NCBI GenBank assembly: GCA_964604565.1
Contig: CAZRZN010000124.1
Span: 1-11,564, forward strand
Direction: 5' to 3'
DNA length: 11,564 nucleotides
Source: CAZRZN01 sp964604565
GTDB taxonomy: Bacteria > Pseudomonadota > Alphaproteobacteria > Rhodobacterales > Rhodobacteraceae
In this document: positions 1 to 6,605 of the stretch, piece after piece
Position numbering within the stretch: position 1 is the stretch's first letter
How the letters are laid out: every line of letters starts with the position of its first letter
Program-made: the position numbers and the translations under genes
The notes under the pieces: generated by a model
What the model was told of the DNA's origin: nothing
The model's database searches: none
The model's input: only the letters and a program-made list of their open reading frames with translations

Positions 1-784
1 TGGTGCCGCCCTCCTTGGCATTGGCGGCCTCCGAGGCATTCTTGATCAGGTTCAGCACCACCTGCAAAAGCTGATCCGGATCCCCGAGCGCCATGGGCAG
101 AGACGGGTCGTAATCCTCGATGATCTTCATGTGCGCGCCGAATCCCAGCAGGGACGACCTGCGCGCACGGTCCAGAACGTCGTGGATATTGACCTCGCGC
201 TGCTCCGGCGCCGAAAGATTGCCGAACTGTTCCACCTGCTCCAGAAGCTTCACGATGCGTCTGGTCTCGGCCACGATAAGATCCGTGAATTCAAGATCTT
301 CCGGTCCAAGGCTCATGCTGAGCAACTGCGCTGCACCGGCAATGCCCGCAAGCGGGTTCTTGATTTCATGGGCCAGCATCTCGGCCATGCCGATGGCCGA
401 TTTCGCCGCGGATTTCACCGAGTTGCTTTGCGTCATCCGCCCGGCCAGTTCCCGCGGCGAGATAAGCATGATCATCCATCCGGGGTGACCCGAGAAAGGT
501 GCGATCTGGAGATTGCACACCAGCGGCGGGCGATTGCCCGTGCCCACGTCGACATCGTTGACGAACAAGGGCGTGCCCTGCGACCGCGCGCGGAGAAAGC
601 TTTCCTCAAGCGGCGCATCCACGGCGAGCTTGTCCCAGATCGGATGCCCGGTCAGGGATTTGGCGGAATTGTTCATGAATCCTTCGGCGGCGGGGTTCAG
701 CGCGCCGATCAGGTCGTTGCCATCGATCAGGATCGCCGGAACGGGCAGCGATGACCAGATGTTCAGATCTTGGTCTTCCATCAT
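1..784 (-). CDS. ntrB: Nitrogen regulation sensor histidine kinase NtrB (GlnL), 3' end outside window
   Basis: This is the cytoplasmic sensor kinase of the NtrB/NtrC system. In this family it phosphorylates or dephosphorylates NtrC under control of PII protein. About 261 residues are visible. An N-terminal PAS-like sensor (about residues 8-110) leads to the dimerisation/phosphoacceptor H-box AHEIKNPLAGIAGAAQLL, with His139 the expected phosphorylation site. The ATP-binding N-box LNLIKNASEA follows with Asn249. The remaining G-boxes, perhaps 90-100 residues, lie beyond the left edge. No membrane segment is visible, as expected for NtrB and unlike NtrY. The start ATG overlaps the dusB stop as ATGA; a second ATG follows at once. 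The dusB-ntrB order matches the nifR3-ntrB-ntrC operon known from Rhodobacter capsulatus, so ntrC is expected next to the left (inference). Confidence 0.95.
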   Translation of the reverse strand, partial: MMEDQDLNIWSSLPVPAILIDGNDLIGALNPAAEGFMNNSAKSLTGHPIWDKLAVDAPLEESFLRARSQGTPLFVNDVDVGTGNRPPLVCNLQIAPFSGHPGWMIMLISPRELAGRMTQSNSVKSAAKSAIGMAEMLAHEIKNPLAGIAGAAQLLSMSLGPEDLEFTDLIVAETRRIVKLLEQVEQFGNLSAPEQREVNIHDVLDRARRSSLLGFGAHMKIIEDYDPSLPMALGDPDQLLQVVLNLIKNASEAANAKEGGT

Positions 785-1761
785 GCGGCCTCTGCCCGGA
801 CGTTCAACGCGTCTGGCAACAGATCCAGCACCTTGTCGGGATCCCGCTCCGTCAGCAGCAGTTTGCGCAATCCCGCGGGTGTTCCGGCGGCATCCATATA
901 CCACCCAAGGTGCTTTCGTGCGACGCGCCCCCCCAGAACCCTGCCATAAAATCCCAGCATCGCTTCGTAATGTTCGGACACCAGATCCACCCTCGCCCGT
1001 CCATCCGGCACGTCCGGCGCCGGCGCGCCGTAAAGCGCGCTGGCCACTTCGGCCAACCGCCATGGTGCGCCCTGCGCGCCGCGTCCGATCATGACGCCCG
1101 CCGCGCCCGAACGCTGCAAAGCCTGCCGCGCGGTGCCCGCGTCGAAGATATCGCCGTTTGCAATAACAGGCACTTGAACGGCGTTCTTCACCTTGGATAT
1201 GGCCTCCCAATCGGCAGTGCCTTTGTAGAACTGGCACCGCGTCCGGCCATGAATCACGATCATGCGCACGCCTGCGGCTTCGGCCCGCCGCGCGAGATCG
1301 GGGGCATTCTGCGTCTCTGCATCCCAACCCAGCCGGGTCTTCAGCGTCACCGGCAGGCTCACGGCGTTCACCACGGCCTCGATCAGGCGCAAGGCGTGGT
1401 CTGGCGCACGCATCAGCGCGGATCCTGACCATCCTCCCGTGACCTTTTTCGCGGGACAGCCCATGTTGATGTCGATCACCCGTGCGCCCATGTCGGCCAC
1501 ACGACGCGCCGCTTCGGCCATGGGGCCCGGTTCCCGTCCGGCAATCTGCACGGAGGTGTTTTCGATCTGCGCGCCAAGTTCTGCCTTTTCCCGGGTGCCG
1601 GGCCGTGCGGTCAGGAATTCGGCACTGGCGATCATTTCAGAGACCACCAGCCCCGCGCCAAACCGCGAGACGAGCGAACGGAAAGGCAAGTCCGTGATTC
1701 CCGCCAGCGGGGCCAGCAACACCGGCTGTCTGATCTGCCGATCTCCAAGGTCAAAACCCAA
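781..1761 (-). CDS. dusB: tRNA-dihydrouridine synthase DusB (NifR3 family)
   Basis: This flavoenzyme reduces specific uridines in the tRNA D-loop to dihydrouridine using NAD(P)H. Numbered from the start used here, an FMN-binding TIM barrel opens with PVLLAPLAGITDLPF (about residues 13-27). The catalytic loop INMGCPAKKVTGG carries Cys102, the family proton donor, and HGRTR follows near residue 174. An ATG-initiated frame extends to 1839 and would add 26 residues (MLKKSQAYLN...) that do not resemble DusB N-termini. I prefer the TTG at 1761: AAGGA sits eight bases upstream, and the resulting MGFDLGDRQIRQPV start and 326-residue length fit the family. The last codon overlaps the ntrB start, so the genes are probably translationally coupled. 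In R. capsulatus the homologue was named nifR3 because it leads the ntr operon. Confidence 0.93.
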   Translation of the reverse strand: MGFDLGDRQIRQPVLLAPLAGITDLPFRSLVSRFGAGLVVSEMIASAEFLTARPGTREKAELGAQIENTSVQIAGREPGPMAEAARRVADMGARVIDINMGCPAKKVTGGWSGSALMRAPDHALRLIEAVVNAVSLPVTLKTRLGWDAETQNAPDLARRAEAAGVRMIVIHGRTRCQFYKGTADWEAISKVKNAVQVPVIANGDIFDAGTARQALQRSGAAGVMIGRGAQGAPWRLAEVASALYGAPAPDVPDGRARVDLVSEHYEAMLGFYGRVLGGRVARKHLGWYMDAAGTPAGLRKLLLTERDPDKVLDLLPDALNVRAEAA

Positions 1762-1904
1762 ATGCCCAGTCCTTGTGCAGTGGCAATTCTTTTGAACAAC
1801 AAGGCAACGATTAAGGTATGCTTGGCTTTTCTTCAACATTTAGCCCACCGCCTTCGGTTACACGACAAGCACATGCCTGTTTTTTGATCGCCTGCGTGGC
1901 CAGA

Positions 1905-1933
1905 TTGCACCCAACCTCGCCAGAGCATATGAC
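1905..1933 (+). promoter_or_regulatory. Possible sigma70-like promoter for ispDF
   Basis: TTGCAC (1905-1910) and TATGAC (1928-1933) are 17 bases apart, ending about 24 bases before the ispDF start. The -35 matches the consensus at three of six bases and the -10 at four of six, so support is moderate only. The ispDF ribosome binding site AAGGA lies just downstream, about nine bases before the ATG. Confidence 0.35.
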
Positions 1934-1957
1934 AGGGCGGAACAAGGAATTTGATCG

Positions 1958-3088
1958 ATGCGTATAGCGATCCTGATGGTTGCCGCGGGCCGCGGCCTGC
2001 GCGCGGGTGGCGGGATCCCCAAGCAATGGCGGCTGGTTGCCGGACGTCCCTTGGCGCGCTGGACACTCGAGGCGTTTGCCGAACAAGGGCCGATTTACCT
2101 GGTGATCCATCCCGATGATCGTGAAATGGCCACCCAGGTCTGTGCGGGTCTGGATGTGACGCTGGTGACCGGTGGCGCAGACCGCGCGGCCTCTGTCCGC
2201 GCCGGGCTGGAGGCGATGGCAGGCGAGGCGCCTGACTGCGTTCTGATCCATGATGTGGCGCGCCCCTGCGTGCCTGCCGGGGTTATTGACGCGGTCGTGA
2301 CCGCGCTCGGATCCCATCCCGGAGCGGCGCCGGCGCTTGCGGTCACGGATGCCATCTGGTCCGGGGCTGAAGGCGTGGTCAGCGGCACGCGCGACCGGTC
2401 CGGCCTGTTCCGCGCCCAGACACCGCAAGGGTTTGATTTCGAAAGGATCATCGCAGCGCACCGCGCGCATTCCGGGGATGCGGCGGACGATGTGGAAGTT
2501 GCCCGCGCCGCCGGGCTGGACGTGGCGATCGTCCAGGGCGACGACCGCAACCTGAAGATCACCACGCCGGGCGATTTTGCCCGCGCGGCAGAGCTACTGA
2601 GAGGTCAGATGGATATTCGGCTGGGCAATGGTTTTGACGTTCACGCCTTCGAGGATGGGGACGGAGTCATCCTGTGCGGTGTGACGGTGCCACATTCGAG
2701 AAAGCTCAGGGGACATTCCGATGCCGATGTCGGGATGCACGCGGTGACGGACGCCCTTTACGGCGCATTGGCCGAGGGTGACATCGGGCGCCATTTCCCA
2801 CCCTCCGACCCGCAGTGGAAAGGCGCGCCGAGCGAAATATTTCTGCGCCATGCGGTCGACCTTGCCCGCGCGCGCGGCTACCAGATTGCAAATGTTGACG
2901 TGACCCTGATCTGTGAGCAACCGAAGATCGGCCCACATGCCGCTGAAATGCAAGAGAAAATGGCGCAAATTATGACCCTCGATCAAAGCCGGGTTTCCAT
3001 CAAGGCCACAACATCGGAGCAGCTGGGGTTCACCGGACGCGAAGAAGGCATCGCCGCATTGGCAACCGCCGCACTGGTGGCATCATGA
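1958..3088 (+). CDS. ispDF: Bifunctional IspD/IspF enzyme of the MEP isoprenoid pathway
   Basis: This 376-residue fusion carries out two non-consecutive steps of non-mevalonate isoprenoid synthesis. IspD makes 4-diphosphocytidyl-2-C-methyl-D-erythritol from MEP and CTP. IspF forms the cyclic diphosphate from the later phosphorylated intermediate. The IspD half (about residues 1-216) shows the nucleotide-binding AAGRGLRAGG with PKQ, then GGADRAASV, IHDVARP, AQTPQGF and the C-terminal NLKITTPGDF. The IspF half begins at Met218 (MDIRLGNGFDVHAF). Its metal ligands are Asp227, His229 and His261, with GHSDADVGMH and a C-terminal KATTSEQLGFTGREEG loop. No expected key residue appears lost. AAGGA precedes the ATG by about nine bases. 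The stop overlaps the pgpA start as ATGA, giving a coupled ispDF-pgpA-cinA transcript. Fusion of these two enzymes is well known in alphaproteobacteria. Confidence 0.97.
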   Translation: MRIAILMVAAGRGLRAGGGIPKQWRLVAGRPLARWTLEAFAEQGPIYLVIHPDDREMATQVCAGLDVTLVTGGADRAASVRAGLEAMAGEAPDCVLIHDVARPCVPAGVIDAVVTALGSHPGAAPALAVTDAIWSGAEGVVSGTRDRSGLFRAQTPQGFDFERIIAAHRAHSGDAADDVEVARAAGLDVAIVQGDDRNLKITTPGDFARAAELLRGQMDIRLGNGFDVHAFEDGDGVILCGVTVPHSRKLRGHSDADVGMHAVTDALYGALAEGDIGRHFPPSDPQWKGAPSEIFLRHAVDLARARGYQIANVDVTLICEQPKIGPHAAEMQEKMAQIMTLDQSRVSIKATTSEQLGFTGREEGIAALATAALVAS

Positions 3089-3570
3089 AGTGGGTGGCCT
3101 CACTGGGCGGCGTCGGCTATTTGCGCCCCGCACCGGGAACTTGGGGATCACTGGCGGCCCTGCCTCTCGCCTATGGCATTCATGAATTGGGCGGGTTCTG
3201 GTTGTTGGTCAACGTCGGCTTCTTCGCTTTCGTGTCGGGGTGGATGGCGGTGCAGAAACTGACCGCGGCCGGTGCCGGACAAGATCCGTCATGGGTCGTG
3301 ATTGATGAGCTTGTTGGACAATGGATTGCCTTGTTGCCAATAAGTTACGGTGCAATCTTCATGTCGGTGGAAATCTGGCGTCTCTGGCCGGGGTGGATTG
3401 CTGCCTTTGTGCTGTTCCGGCTGTTCGACATCTGGAAGCCATGGATCATCGGCACCGTCGATCGCAGCGGCACCCCGCTGAGCGTCATGCTCGACGATGT
3501 TCTGGCCGGGATCTTCGCTGCGGCCGGGGTCATCGTGCTGGCCGTTCTCTATCACGGAGTCGCGATGTGA
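3085..3570 (+). CDS. pgpA: Phosphatidylglycerophosphatase A
   Basis: This inner-membrane phosphatase converts phosphatidylglycerophosphate to phosphatidylglycerol, a major membrane lipid and cardiolipin precursor. The 161-residue protein matches the PgpA family length. It begins with the family signature GGVGYLRPAPGTWGSLAALP (about residues 8-27). An acidic motif, DPSWVVIDELVGQWIAL, follows near residues 67-83, and MLDDVLAGIFAA lies near the C-terminus. These acidic residues are the likely Mg-dependent catalytic sites in the family. Hydrophobic stretches near residues 20-33, 38-55, 78-95 and 144-158 suggest about four membrane segments. The ATG overlaps the ispDF stop (ATGA), and the gene's own stop overlaps the next start (GTGA), so translation of all three genes is probably coupled. 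Confidence 0.93.
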   Translation: MKWVASLGGVGYLRPAPGTWGSLAALPLAYGIHELGGFWLLVNVGFFAFVSGWMAVQKLTAAGAGQDPSWVVIDELVGQWIALLPISYGAIFMSVEIWRLWPGWIAAFVLFRLFDIWKPWIIGTVDRSGTPLSVMLDDVLAGIFAAAGVIVLAVLYHGVAM

Positions 3571-4031
3571 CCCTTTCAGAGCAAATCCTTAAATTCGCCC
3601 GCGATAAAGAAGTGATGATCACGACCGCCGAAAGCTGCACCGGCGGAAAGGTCGCGGCGGCCATCACGGACGTGCCCGGCTCTTCCGACATATTCGACCG
3701 GGGATTCGTGACCTATTCCAATGCCGCCAAGATCGCGATGCTGGGCGTCAGTCCGGACACGCTGACGCGCCATGGCGCCGTATCGGAGGAAGTGGTGCGT
3801 GAAATGGCATTGGGGGCCCGCATAGCCGCCGGCGCGGATTTGGCCGTGGCGATCAGCGGCGTCGCCGGGCCGGGGGGATCGGAGTTCAAGCCTGAGGGGC
3901 GCGTGTGTTACGGTCTTGCAACTGTCGGGTCTGTCATGACCGAGACCGTCGAACACGGTGCCCTTGGTCGTGCAGAAGTCCGATCAGCCGCGACGGATCA
4001 CGCCTTGCGGTTGATCCTGAAAGCCATTTGA
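3567..4031 (+). CDS. CinA C-terminal domain protein (PncC-type nicotinamide-nucleotide amidase)
   Basis: This 154-residue protein is a stand-alone CinA C-terminal domain. Members known as PncC hydrolyse nicotinamide mononucleotide to nicotinate mononucleotide and ammonia, recycling NAD breakdown products. The visible signature is TTAESCTGGKVAAAITDVPG near residues 18-37, carrying the catalytic serine region. A Tyr-Ser-Asn segment (VTYSNAAKIAMLGV) and ISGVAGPGGSEFKPEGRV follow. The N-terminal MoCF-like domain of full-length CinA is absent, which is normal for the short form. Translation most likely starts at the GTG overlapping the pgpA stop; in-frame sequence continues upstream inside pgpA but lacks family likeness there. 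Function in competence is not implied by this short form. Enzymatic assignment rests on family membership. Confidence 0.9.
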   Translation: MTLSEQILKFARDKEVMITTAESCTGGKVAAAITDVPGSSDIFDRGFVTYSNAAKIAMLGVSPDTLTRHGAVSEEVVREMALGARIAAGADLAVAISGVAGPGGSEFKPEGRVCYGLATVGSVMTETVEHGALGRAEVRSAATDHALRLILKAI

Positions 4032-4036
4032 TAAAT

Positions 4037-4059
4037 TCGGAAAGATACCGTCTTCCCGA
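4037..4059. terminator. Weak hairpin in the gap between cinA and the convergent hypothetical gene
   Basis: TCGGAAAGA and TCTTCCCGA form a nine-pair stem with one A-C mismatch around the loop TACCG. It starts six bases after the cinA stop. No T-run follows on the plus strand, and only AATTTATC follows on the minus strand. It could end either transcript but is unconvincing. Confidence 0.2.
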
Positions 4060-4143
4060 TGCCTTGGGGGGAGATGCGTCTGCACAGGGTCAACGTCGTC
4101 CATGGACGAGAGACGGATTCCTGAAACGCCCCAAGAGCCGGGT

Positions 4144-4629
4144 TCAAAGCAAGCCCCAGGCGGTCTGCGTGGCGGCATAGGCGGCCCCTGCCGTCCCCGC
4201 AGTGCCGCCGATGGCCGCCGGGGCCGGGCCACCCGGCAAGCCAAGGGAGGCCTGTGGCATCGACGGACGCGCAGGCGAGTCCACGGCATCGGTCGCAAAG
4301 CCGGTCTGTTGCAGTCCCTCTTTGCGCGGCATCGGTTCGCGGTTCAGACCATTTATTGCAGCGGCGGCAAGGCGCCCGGTTTGGCTGGTGGACACCACCG
4401 GCGGCGCCGCCGGAACAGGCATCCATGCGGAAGGCAAAGTGACAGCCCCGGTTGCCATAGGGGCACCCGCCCCGAAAGGCGCAGCACCGCTTGCCGCGCC
4501 GGCCATGGCAAATCTTGCCTGACCCTGTGGCACTTGTTGCGCTGCGGACCTTGACGCGGGTGACATCCCCTGTGCCGGTCCCTGCCCCTGCGATTGGGTC
4601 AGCGCCGCAAGATTGAAGATGGCAGGCAT
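4144..4629 (-). CDS. Hypothetical Ala/Pro/Gly-rich low-complexity protein
   Basis: I do not recognise this 161-residue protein. It is strongly biased: 39 of 161 residues are alanine, with many Pro, Gly, Gln and Ser. It has no cysteine or histidine and only one lysine. There is no signal peptide, clear membrane span or catalytic motif, and most of it is probably disordered. The C-terminus, with AAYAATQTAWGLL, is somewhat hydrophobic. The best reason to call it real is a near-ideal Shine-Dalgarno GGAGGA ending about nine bases before the ATG. It is convergent with cinA and follows ratA on the same strand, with 209 bases between them including a likely terminator, so it probably has its own promoter. 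Overlapping open frames on both strands mean a spurious call remains possible. Confidence 0.55.
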   Translation of the reverse strand: MPAIFNLAALTQSQGQGPAQGMSPASRSAAQQVPQGQARFAMAGAASGAAPFGAGAPMATGAVTLPSAWMPVPAAPPVVSTSQTGRLAAAAINGLNREPMPRKEGLQQTGFATDAVDSPARPSMPQASLGLPGGPAPAAIGGTAGTAGAAYAATQTAWGLL

Positions 4630-4746
4630 GGGGCTCGATCCTCCGATGGTAACGGGTCAACAATACATAGGCCCGGAATCGGGCGAATCCGGGGCAACCC
4701 CGCCCATCCCCAAAGGGATCTGAAATCATCATTAACGAGGCACATG

Positions 4747-4835
4747 AAAAAAATGCGCCGTAAAACGGAAATTATCGTTCAGCACCAAAGGCCTGCCGGT
4801 CATCATCCACCTGACCGTAACCAATCATACGGCGC
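4747..4835 (-). terminator. Likely intrinsic terminator of ratA, an inverted repeat closing before a T7 run
   Basis: Read on the minus strand, GCGCCGTA begins three bases after the ratA stop. Its exact complement TACGGCGC lies 65 bases further on and is followed by A and seven T residues. The enclosed segment holds a second stem, CGGTCA/TGACCG (4797-4817). A smaller alternative hairpin, CCGT-TTT-ACGG (4759-4768 region), also sits just before the T-run. The T-run after a GC-rich arm supports termination of leftward transcription, though the long loop is unusual. Confidence 0.4.
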
Positions 4836-4838
4836 GGT

Positions 4839-5282
4839 TTATTCGTAAAGTTCGGCTGCACGTCGTTCGAACGCGCGCACGATGCGCTGCATGGCATCGT
4901 AGAAAAACATCCCCGCCGCCCCCTGCAACAGCCTGTTGCGGAACTCGAAATCCACGAAAAAGGCCACTTCGACCCCCTCGGGGGTATCGCGGAACTCCCA
5001 TTTGGAAATCATGTGGTGGAACGGACCGTCCAGATATTCCGTATCAATGCGCTTTTCCTCGGGCCAGAGCGTCACGCGGGAGCCGAATTTTTCGCGGAAC
5101 ACCTTGAAGGAAATGACAAGATCGGCCAGCAGCACCTCATGATCGCCGACAGGCTGATGCGACCGGACGCGCGCGGCCGCCGTCCATGGCAGGAATTTGG
5201 GATAGGACCCCACGTCGGCCACCAGATCATACATCTGTTGGGCGGTGTAGGGCAGCTTGCGTGTTTCGGAGTGGGTCGGCAT
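4839..5282 (-). CDS. Coq10/RatA family START-like lipid-binding protein
   Basis: This 147-residue protein belongs to the Coq10/RatA branch of the START/SRPBCC fold. Eukaryotic Coq10 binds coenzyme Q and supports respiration. E. coli RatA was described as a toxin that blocks ribosome subunit association. For alphaproteobacteria the coenzyme Q-binding role seems the more likely one (inference). The hallmarks are the N-terminal MPTHSETRKLPYTAQQMYDL with VADVGSYPKFLPW (about residues 21-33). A middle strand FHHMISKWEF and a C-terminal helix following VDFEFRNRLLQ complete the pattern. The open frame continues to a TTG at 5342, but family length and alignment favour ATG at 5282. No strong ribosome site is visible there. 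It diverges from hpt across 69 bases. Confidence 0.88.
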   Translation of the reverse strand: MPTHSETRKLPYTAQQMYDLVADVGSYPKFLPWTAAARVRSHQPVGDHEVLLADLVISFKVFREKFGSRVTLWPEEKRIDTEYLDGPFHHMISKWEFRDTPEGVEVAFFVDFEFRNRLLQGAAGMFFYDAMQRIVRAFERRAAELYE

Positions 5283-5298
5283 GTCGCTCTGTTTGGGA

Positions 5299-5326
5299 CT
5301 GACAATGGCGAGGGATGTCGTATGAT
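5299..5326 (+). promoter_or_regulatory. Probable sigma70-type promoter of hpt
   Basis: CTGACA (5299-5304) and TATGAT (5321-5326) are separated by 16 bases. Each hexamer matches its consensus at five of six positions. Transcription would start around 5333, with AAGGG at 5341-5345 as the ribosome site and ATG at 5352. This is the strongest promoter match I see in the window. Confidence 0.55.
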
Positions 5327-5351
5327 CACGCCGGAATTGCAAGGGTAAGCC

Positions 5352-5891
5352 ATGACTGAGCGTCCTTATGTCGTAGACGAGATGATTTCGGCCAAGTCGA
5401 TCGCCGCCCGGATCGAGGTTCTGGCGCGTGAGATCGACCGCGAATTCGCCGGGACCGACAAACTGGTGGTGGTCGGCCTTCTAAGGGGTTCCTTTGTCTT
5501 CATCGCCGATCTGGTCCGCGAATTGCGCCTTCCCGTGGAGGTCGATTTCCTGGAGGCGTCGTCTTATGGATCGGGCATGGAAAGTTCCCGTGAGGTTCGC
5601 ATTCTCAAGGACTTGCGAAGCGGCATTGAAGGACGCGACGTCCTGGTTGTCGAGGATATCATCGACACGGGGTTCACCATGAGCCATGTCGTGCAACTGC
5701 TCAGGGCGCGTGGACCGCGCAAGCTCCGGGTGATCGCCCTGCTGGACAAGCCGTCGAGACGGGAGGTGGAGGTCAAGGCCGACTGGACGGGGTTTGAAAT
5801 TCCCGATGAATTCGTCGTGGGCTACGGAATCGATTTTGCGCAACGCAACCGTAATTTGCCGCATATCGGCAAGGTGCGCTTTACCGACTGA
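5352..5891 (+). CDS. hpt: Hypoxanthine phosphoribosyltransferase
   Basis: This cytoplasmic purine-salvage enzyme joins hypoxanthine (often also guanine) to PRPP, giving IMP or GMP and pyrophosphate. The 179-residue length fits bacterial Hpt. The pyrophosphate-binding loop LLRGSFVF lies at about residues 43-50, and the flexible catalytic loop region with SSYGSG is near 70-75. The PRPP-binding signature VVEDIIDTGFT spans residues 99-109. The base-recognition region includes LLDKPSRR and, near the C-terminus, FVVGYGIDFAQRNRNLP. AAGGG sits six bases before the ATG, and a good promoter lies just upstream. It is divergent from ratA and appears to be a single-gene transcript, since 246 bases separate it from the cytochrome genes. 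Guanine against hypoxanthine preference cannot be read from the sequence. Confidence 0.95.
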   Translation: MTERPYVVDEMISAKSIAARIEVLAREIDREFAGTDKLVVVGLLRGSFVFIADLVRELRLPVEVDFLEASSYGSGMESSREVRILKDLRSGIEGRDVLVVEDIIDTGFTMSHVVQLLRARGPRKLRVIALLDKPSRREVEVKADWTGFEIPDEFVVGYGIDFAQRNRNLPHIGKVRFTD

Positions 5892-6062
5892 CAGCGGCCT
5901 TCCCCCCGTGCGGCATTCTCTTGTGTATGTCCCGACGCTTTTCCCGGGCTGGCAAGGGCAACGCATCGCAGGTCGCCCTCGCTGAGACGACCGCGCAAAA
6001 GGGTCACGCAACGCCCGGCCTCCGGCCAAAGACTTGGGCGACAGACGGATTTGAATTTCTGA

Positions 6063-6081
6063 CAAGACGTCTTGCTGCAAG
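6063..6081. promoter_or_regulatory. Overlapping palindromes upstream of the cytochrome genes, possible operator
   Basis: CAAGACGTCTTG (6063-6074) is a perfect 12-base palindrome. Its right arm CTTG is reused in the overlapping inverted repeat CTTGC-T-GCAAG (6071-6081). The pair ends eight bases before a likely -35 box. That position suits an activator or repressor site. I do not match it to a known regulator; it is not an FNR-type TTGAT-N4-ATCAA site. Confidence 0.35.
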
Positions 6082-6088
6082 AATTTAT

Positions 6089-6116
6089 TTGTCACGGCAC
6101 GCTTAGTAACTATGCT
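6089..6116 (+). promoter_or_regulatory. Probable promoter of the cytochrome gene pair
   Basis: TTGTCA (6089-6094, five of six consensus bases) and TATGCT (6111-6116, four of six) are 16 bases apart. The -10 ends 27 bases before the cytochrome c556 ATG, leaving a short leader that contains the ribosome site GGGAG at 6133-6137. Confidence 0.45.
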
Positions 6117-6143
6117 GGCGATATTCACGACAGGGAGATGTCC

Positions 6144-6599
6144 ATGAAACTTTCTTTTGCCACTTTGGCCGCGACCGCAATCCTGCTGACGTCACCGGCT
6201 TTCGCACAAGAGTTGCCTCAGGCCGTAAAGGCACGACAGGGTCAGTTCAACATCATGGCGCTGAACCTCGGCATTCTGGGTGGCATGGCCCGCGGCACGG
6301 TCGACTATGACGCCGAAGCCGCGCAGACGGCGGCCGACAACCTTGTGACTGTCTCACAGCTTGCCCAGCCCGCGATGTGGCCCGCCGGCACTGATGCGAT
6401 GTCGATCGACGGGACGCGGGCAGAACCGGCCATCTGGGACAACCTTGACGATGTCCTGGCCAAATGGGCGGCATTCGGTGAGGCGGCGACCGCGATGGCA
6501 GAGGTTGCCGGCACTGGCCGCGACGCGATCGGGCCGAACATGGGGCCGCTCGGCGGGGCCTGCAAGGCATGCCACGACGACTATCGCGCCCCCGAGTAA
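6144..6599 (+). CDS. Cytochrome c' / c556 family (class II c-type cytochrome)
   Basis: This is an exported, probably periplasmic, monoheme cytochrome of class II. The 151-residue precursor starts with a clear signal peptide (MKLSFATLAATAILLTSPAFA), with cleavage likely after Ala21. The mature protein is a predicted four-helix bundle with its heme-binding motif CKACH near the C-terminus (Cys140, Cys143, His144), the hallmark of the c'/c556 group. RQGQFNIM (residues 31-38) carries Met38 at the position where low-spin c556 members have an axial methionine. A six-coordinate electron carrier therefore seems likelier than a gas-binding c' (inference). GGGAG lies six bases before the ATG at 6144; an in-frame ATG at 6138 is an alternative that adds two residues. 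The diheme cytochrome gene follows after six bases, so the two are probably co-transcribed. Confidence 0.92.
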   Translation: MKLSFATLAATAILLTSPAFAQELPQAVKARQGQFNIMALNLGILGGMARGTVDYDAEAAQTAADNLVTVSQLAQPAMWPAGTDAMSIDGTRAEPAIWDNLDDVLAKWAAFGEAATAMAEVAGTGRDAIGPNMGPLGGACKACHDDYRAPE

Positions 6600-6605
6600 C
6601 GCGCG

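Noticed and set aside
120..1428. Several plus-strand open frames across ntrB and dusB
   Set aside because: The minus-strand frames here encode clear NtrB and DusB motifs, so the plus frames are shadows.
3998..4732. 244-residue minus-strand open frame overlapping cinA and the low-complexity gene
   Set aside because: It is rich in Arg, Cys and Gly as expected for a shadow frame in GC-rich DNA, overlaps the 3' end of cinA, and competes with a frame that has a strong ribosome site.
5892..6062. Small gene between hpt and the cytochrome genes
   Set aside because: Open frames here lack ribosome sites and any recognisable protein features; I see nothing coding in this stretch.
6060..6143. FNR/Dnr-type oxygen-responsive site for the cytochrome genes
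   Set aside because: No TTGAT-N4-ATCAA-like sequence was found; the palindrome present has a different sequence.
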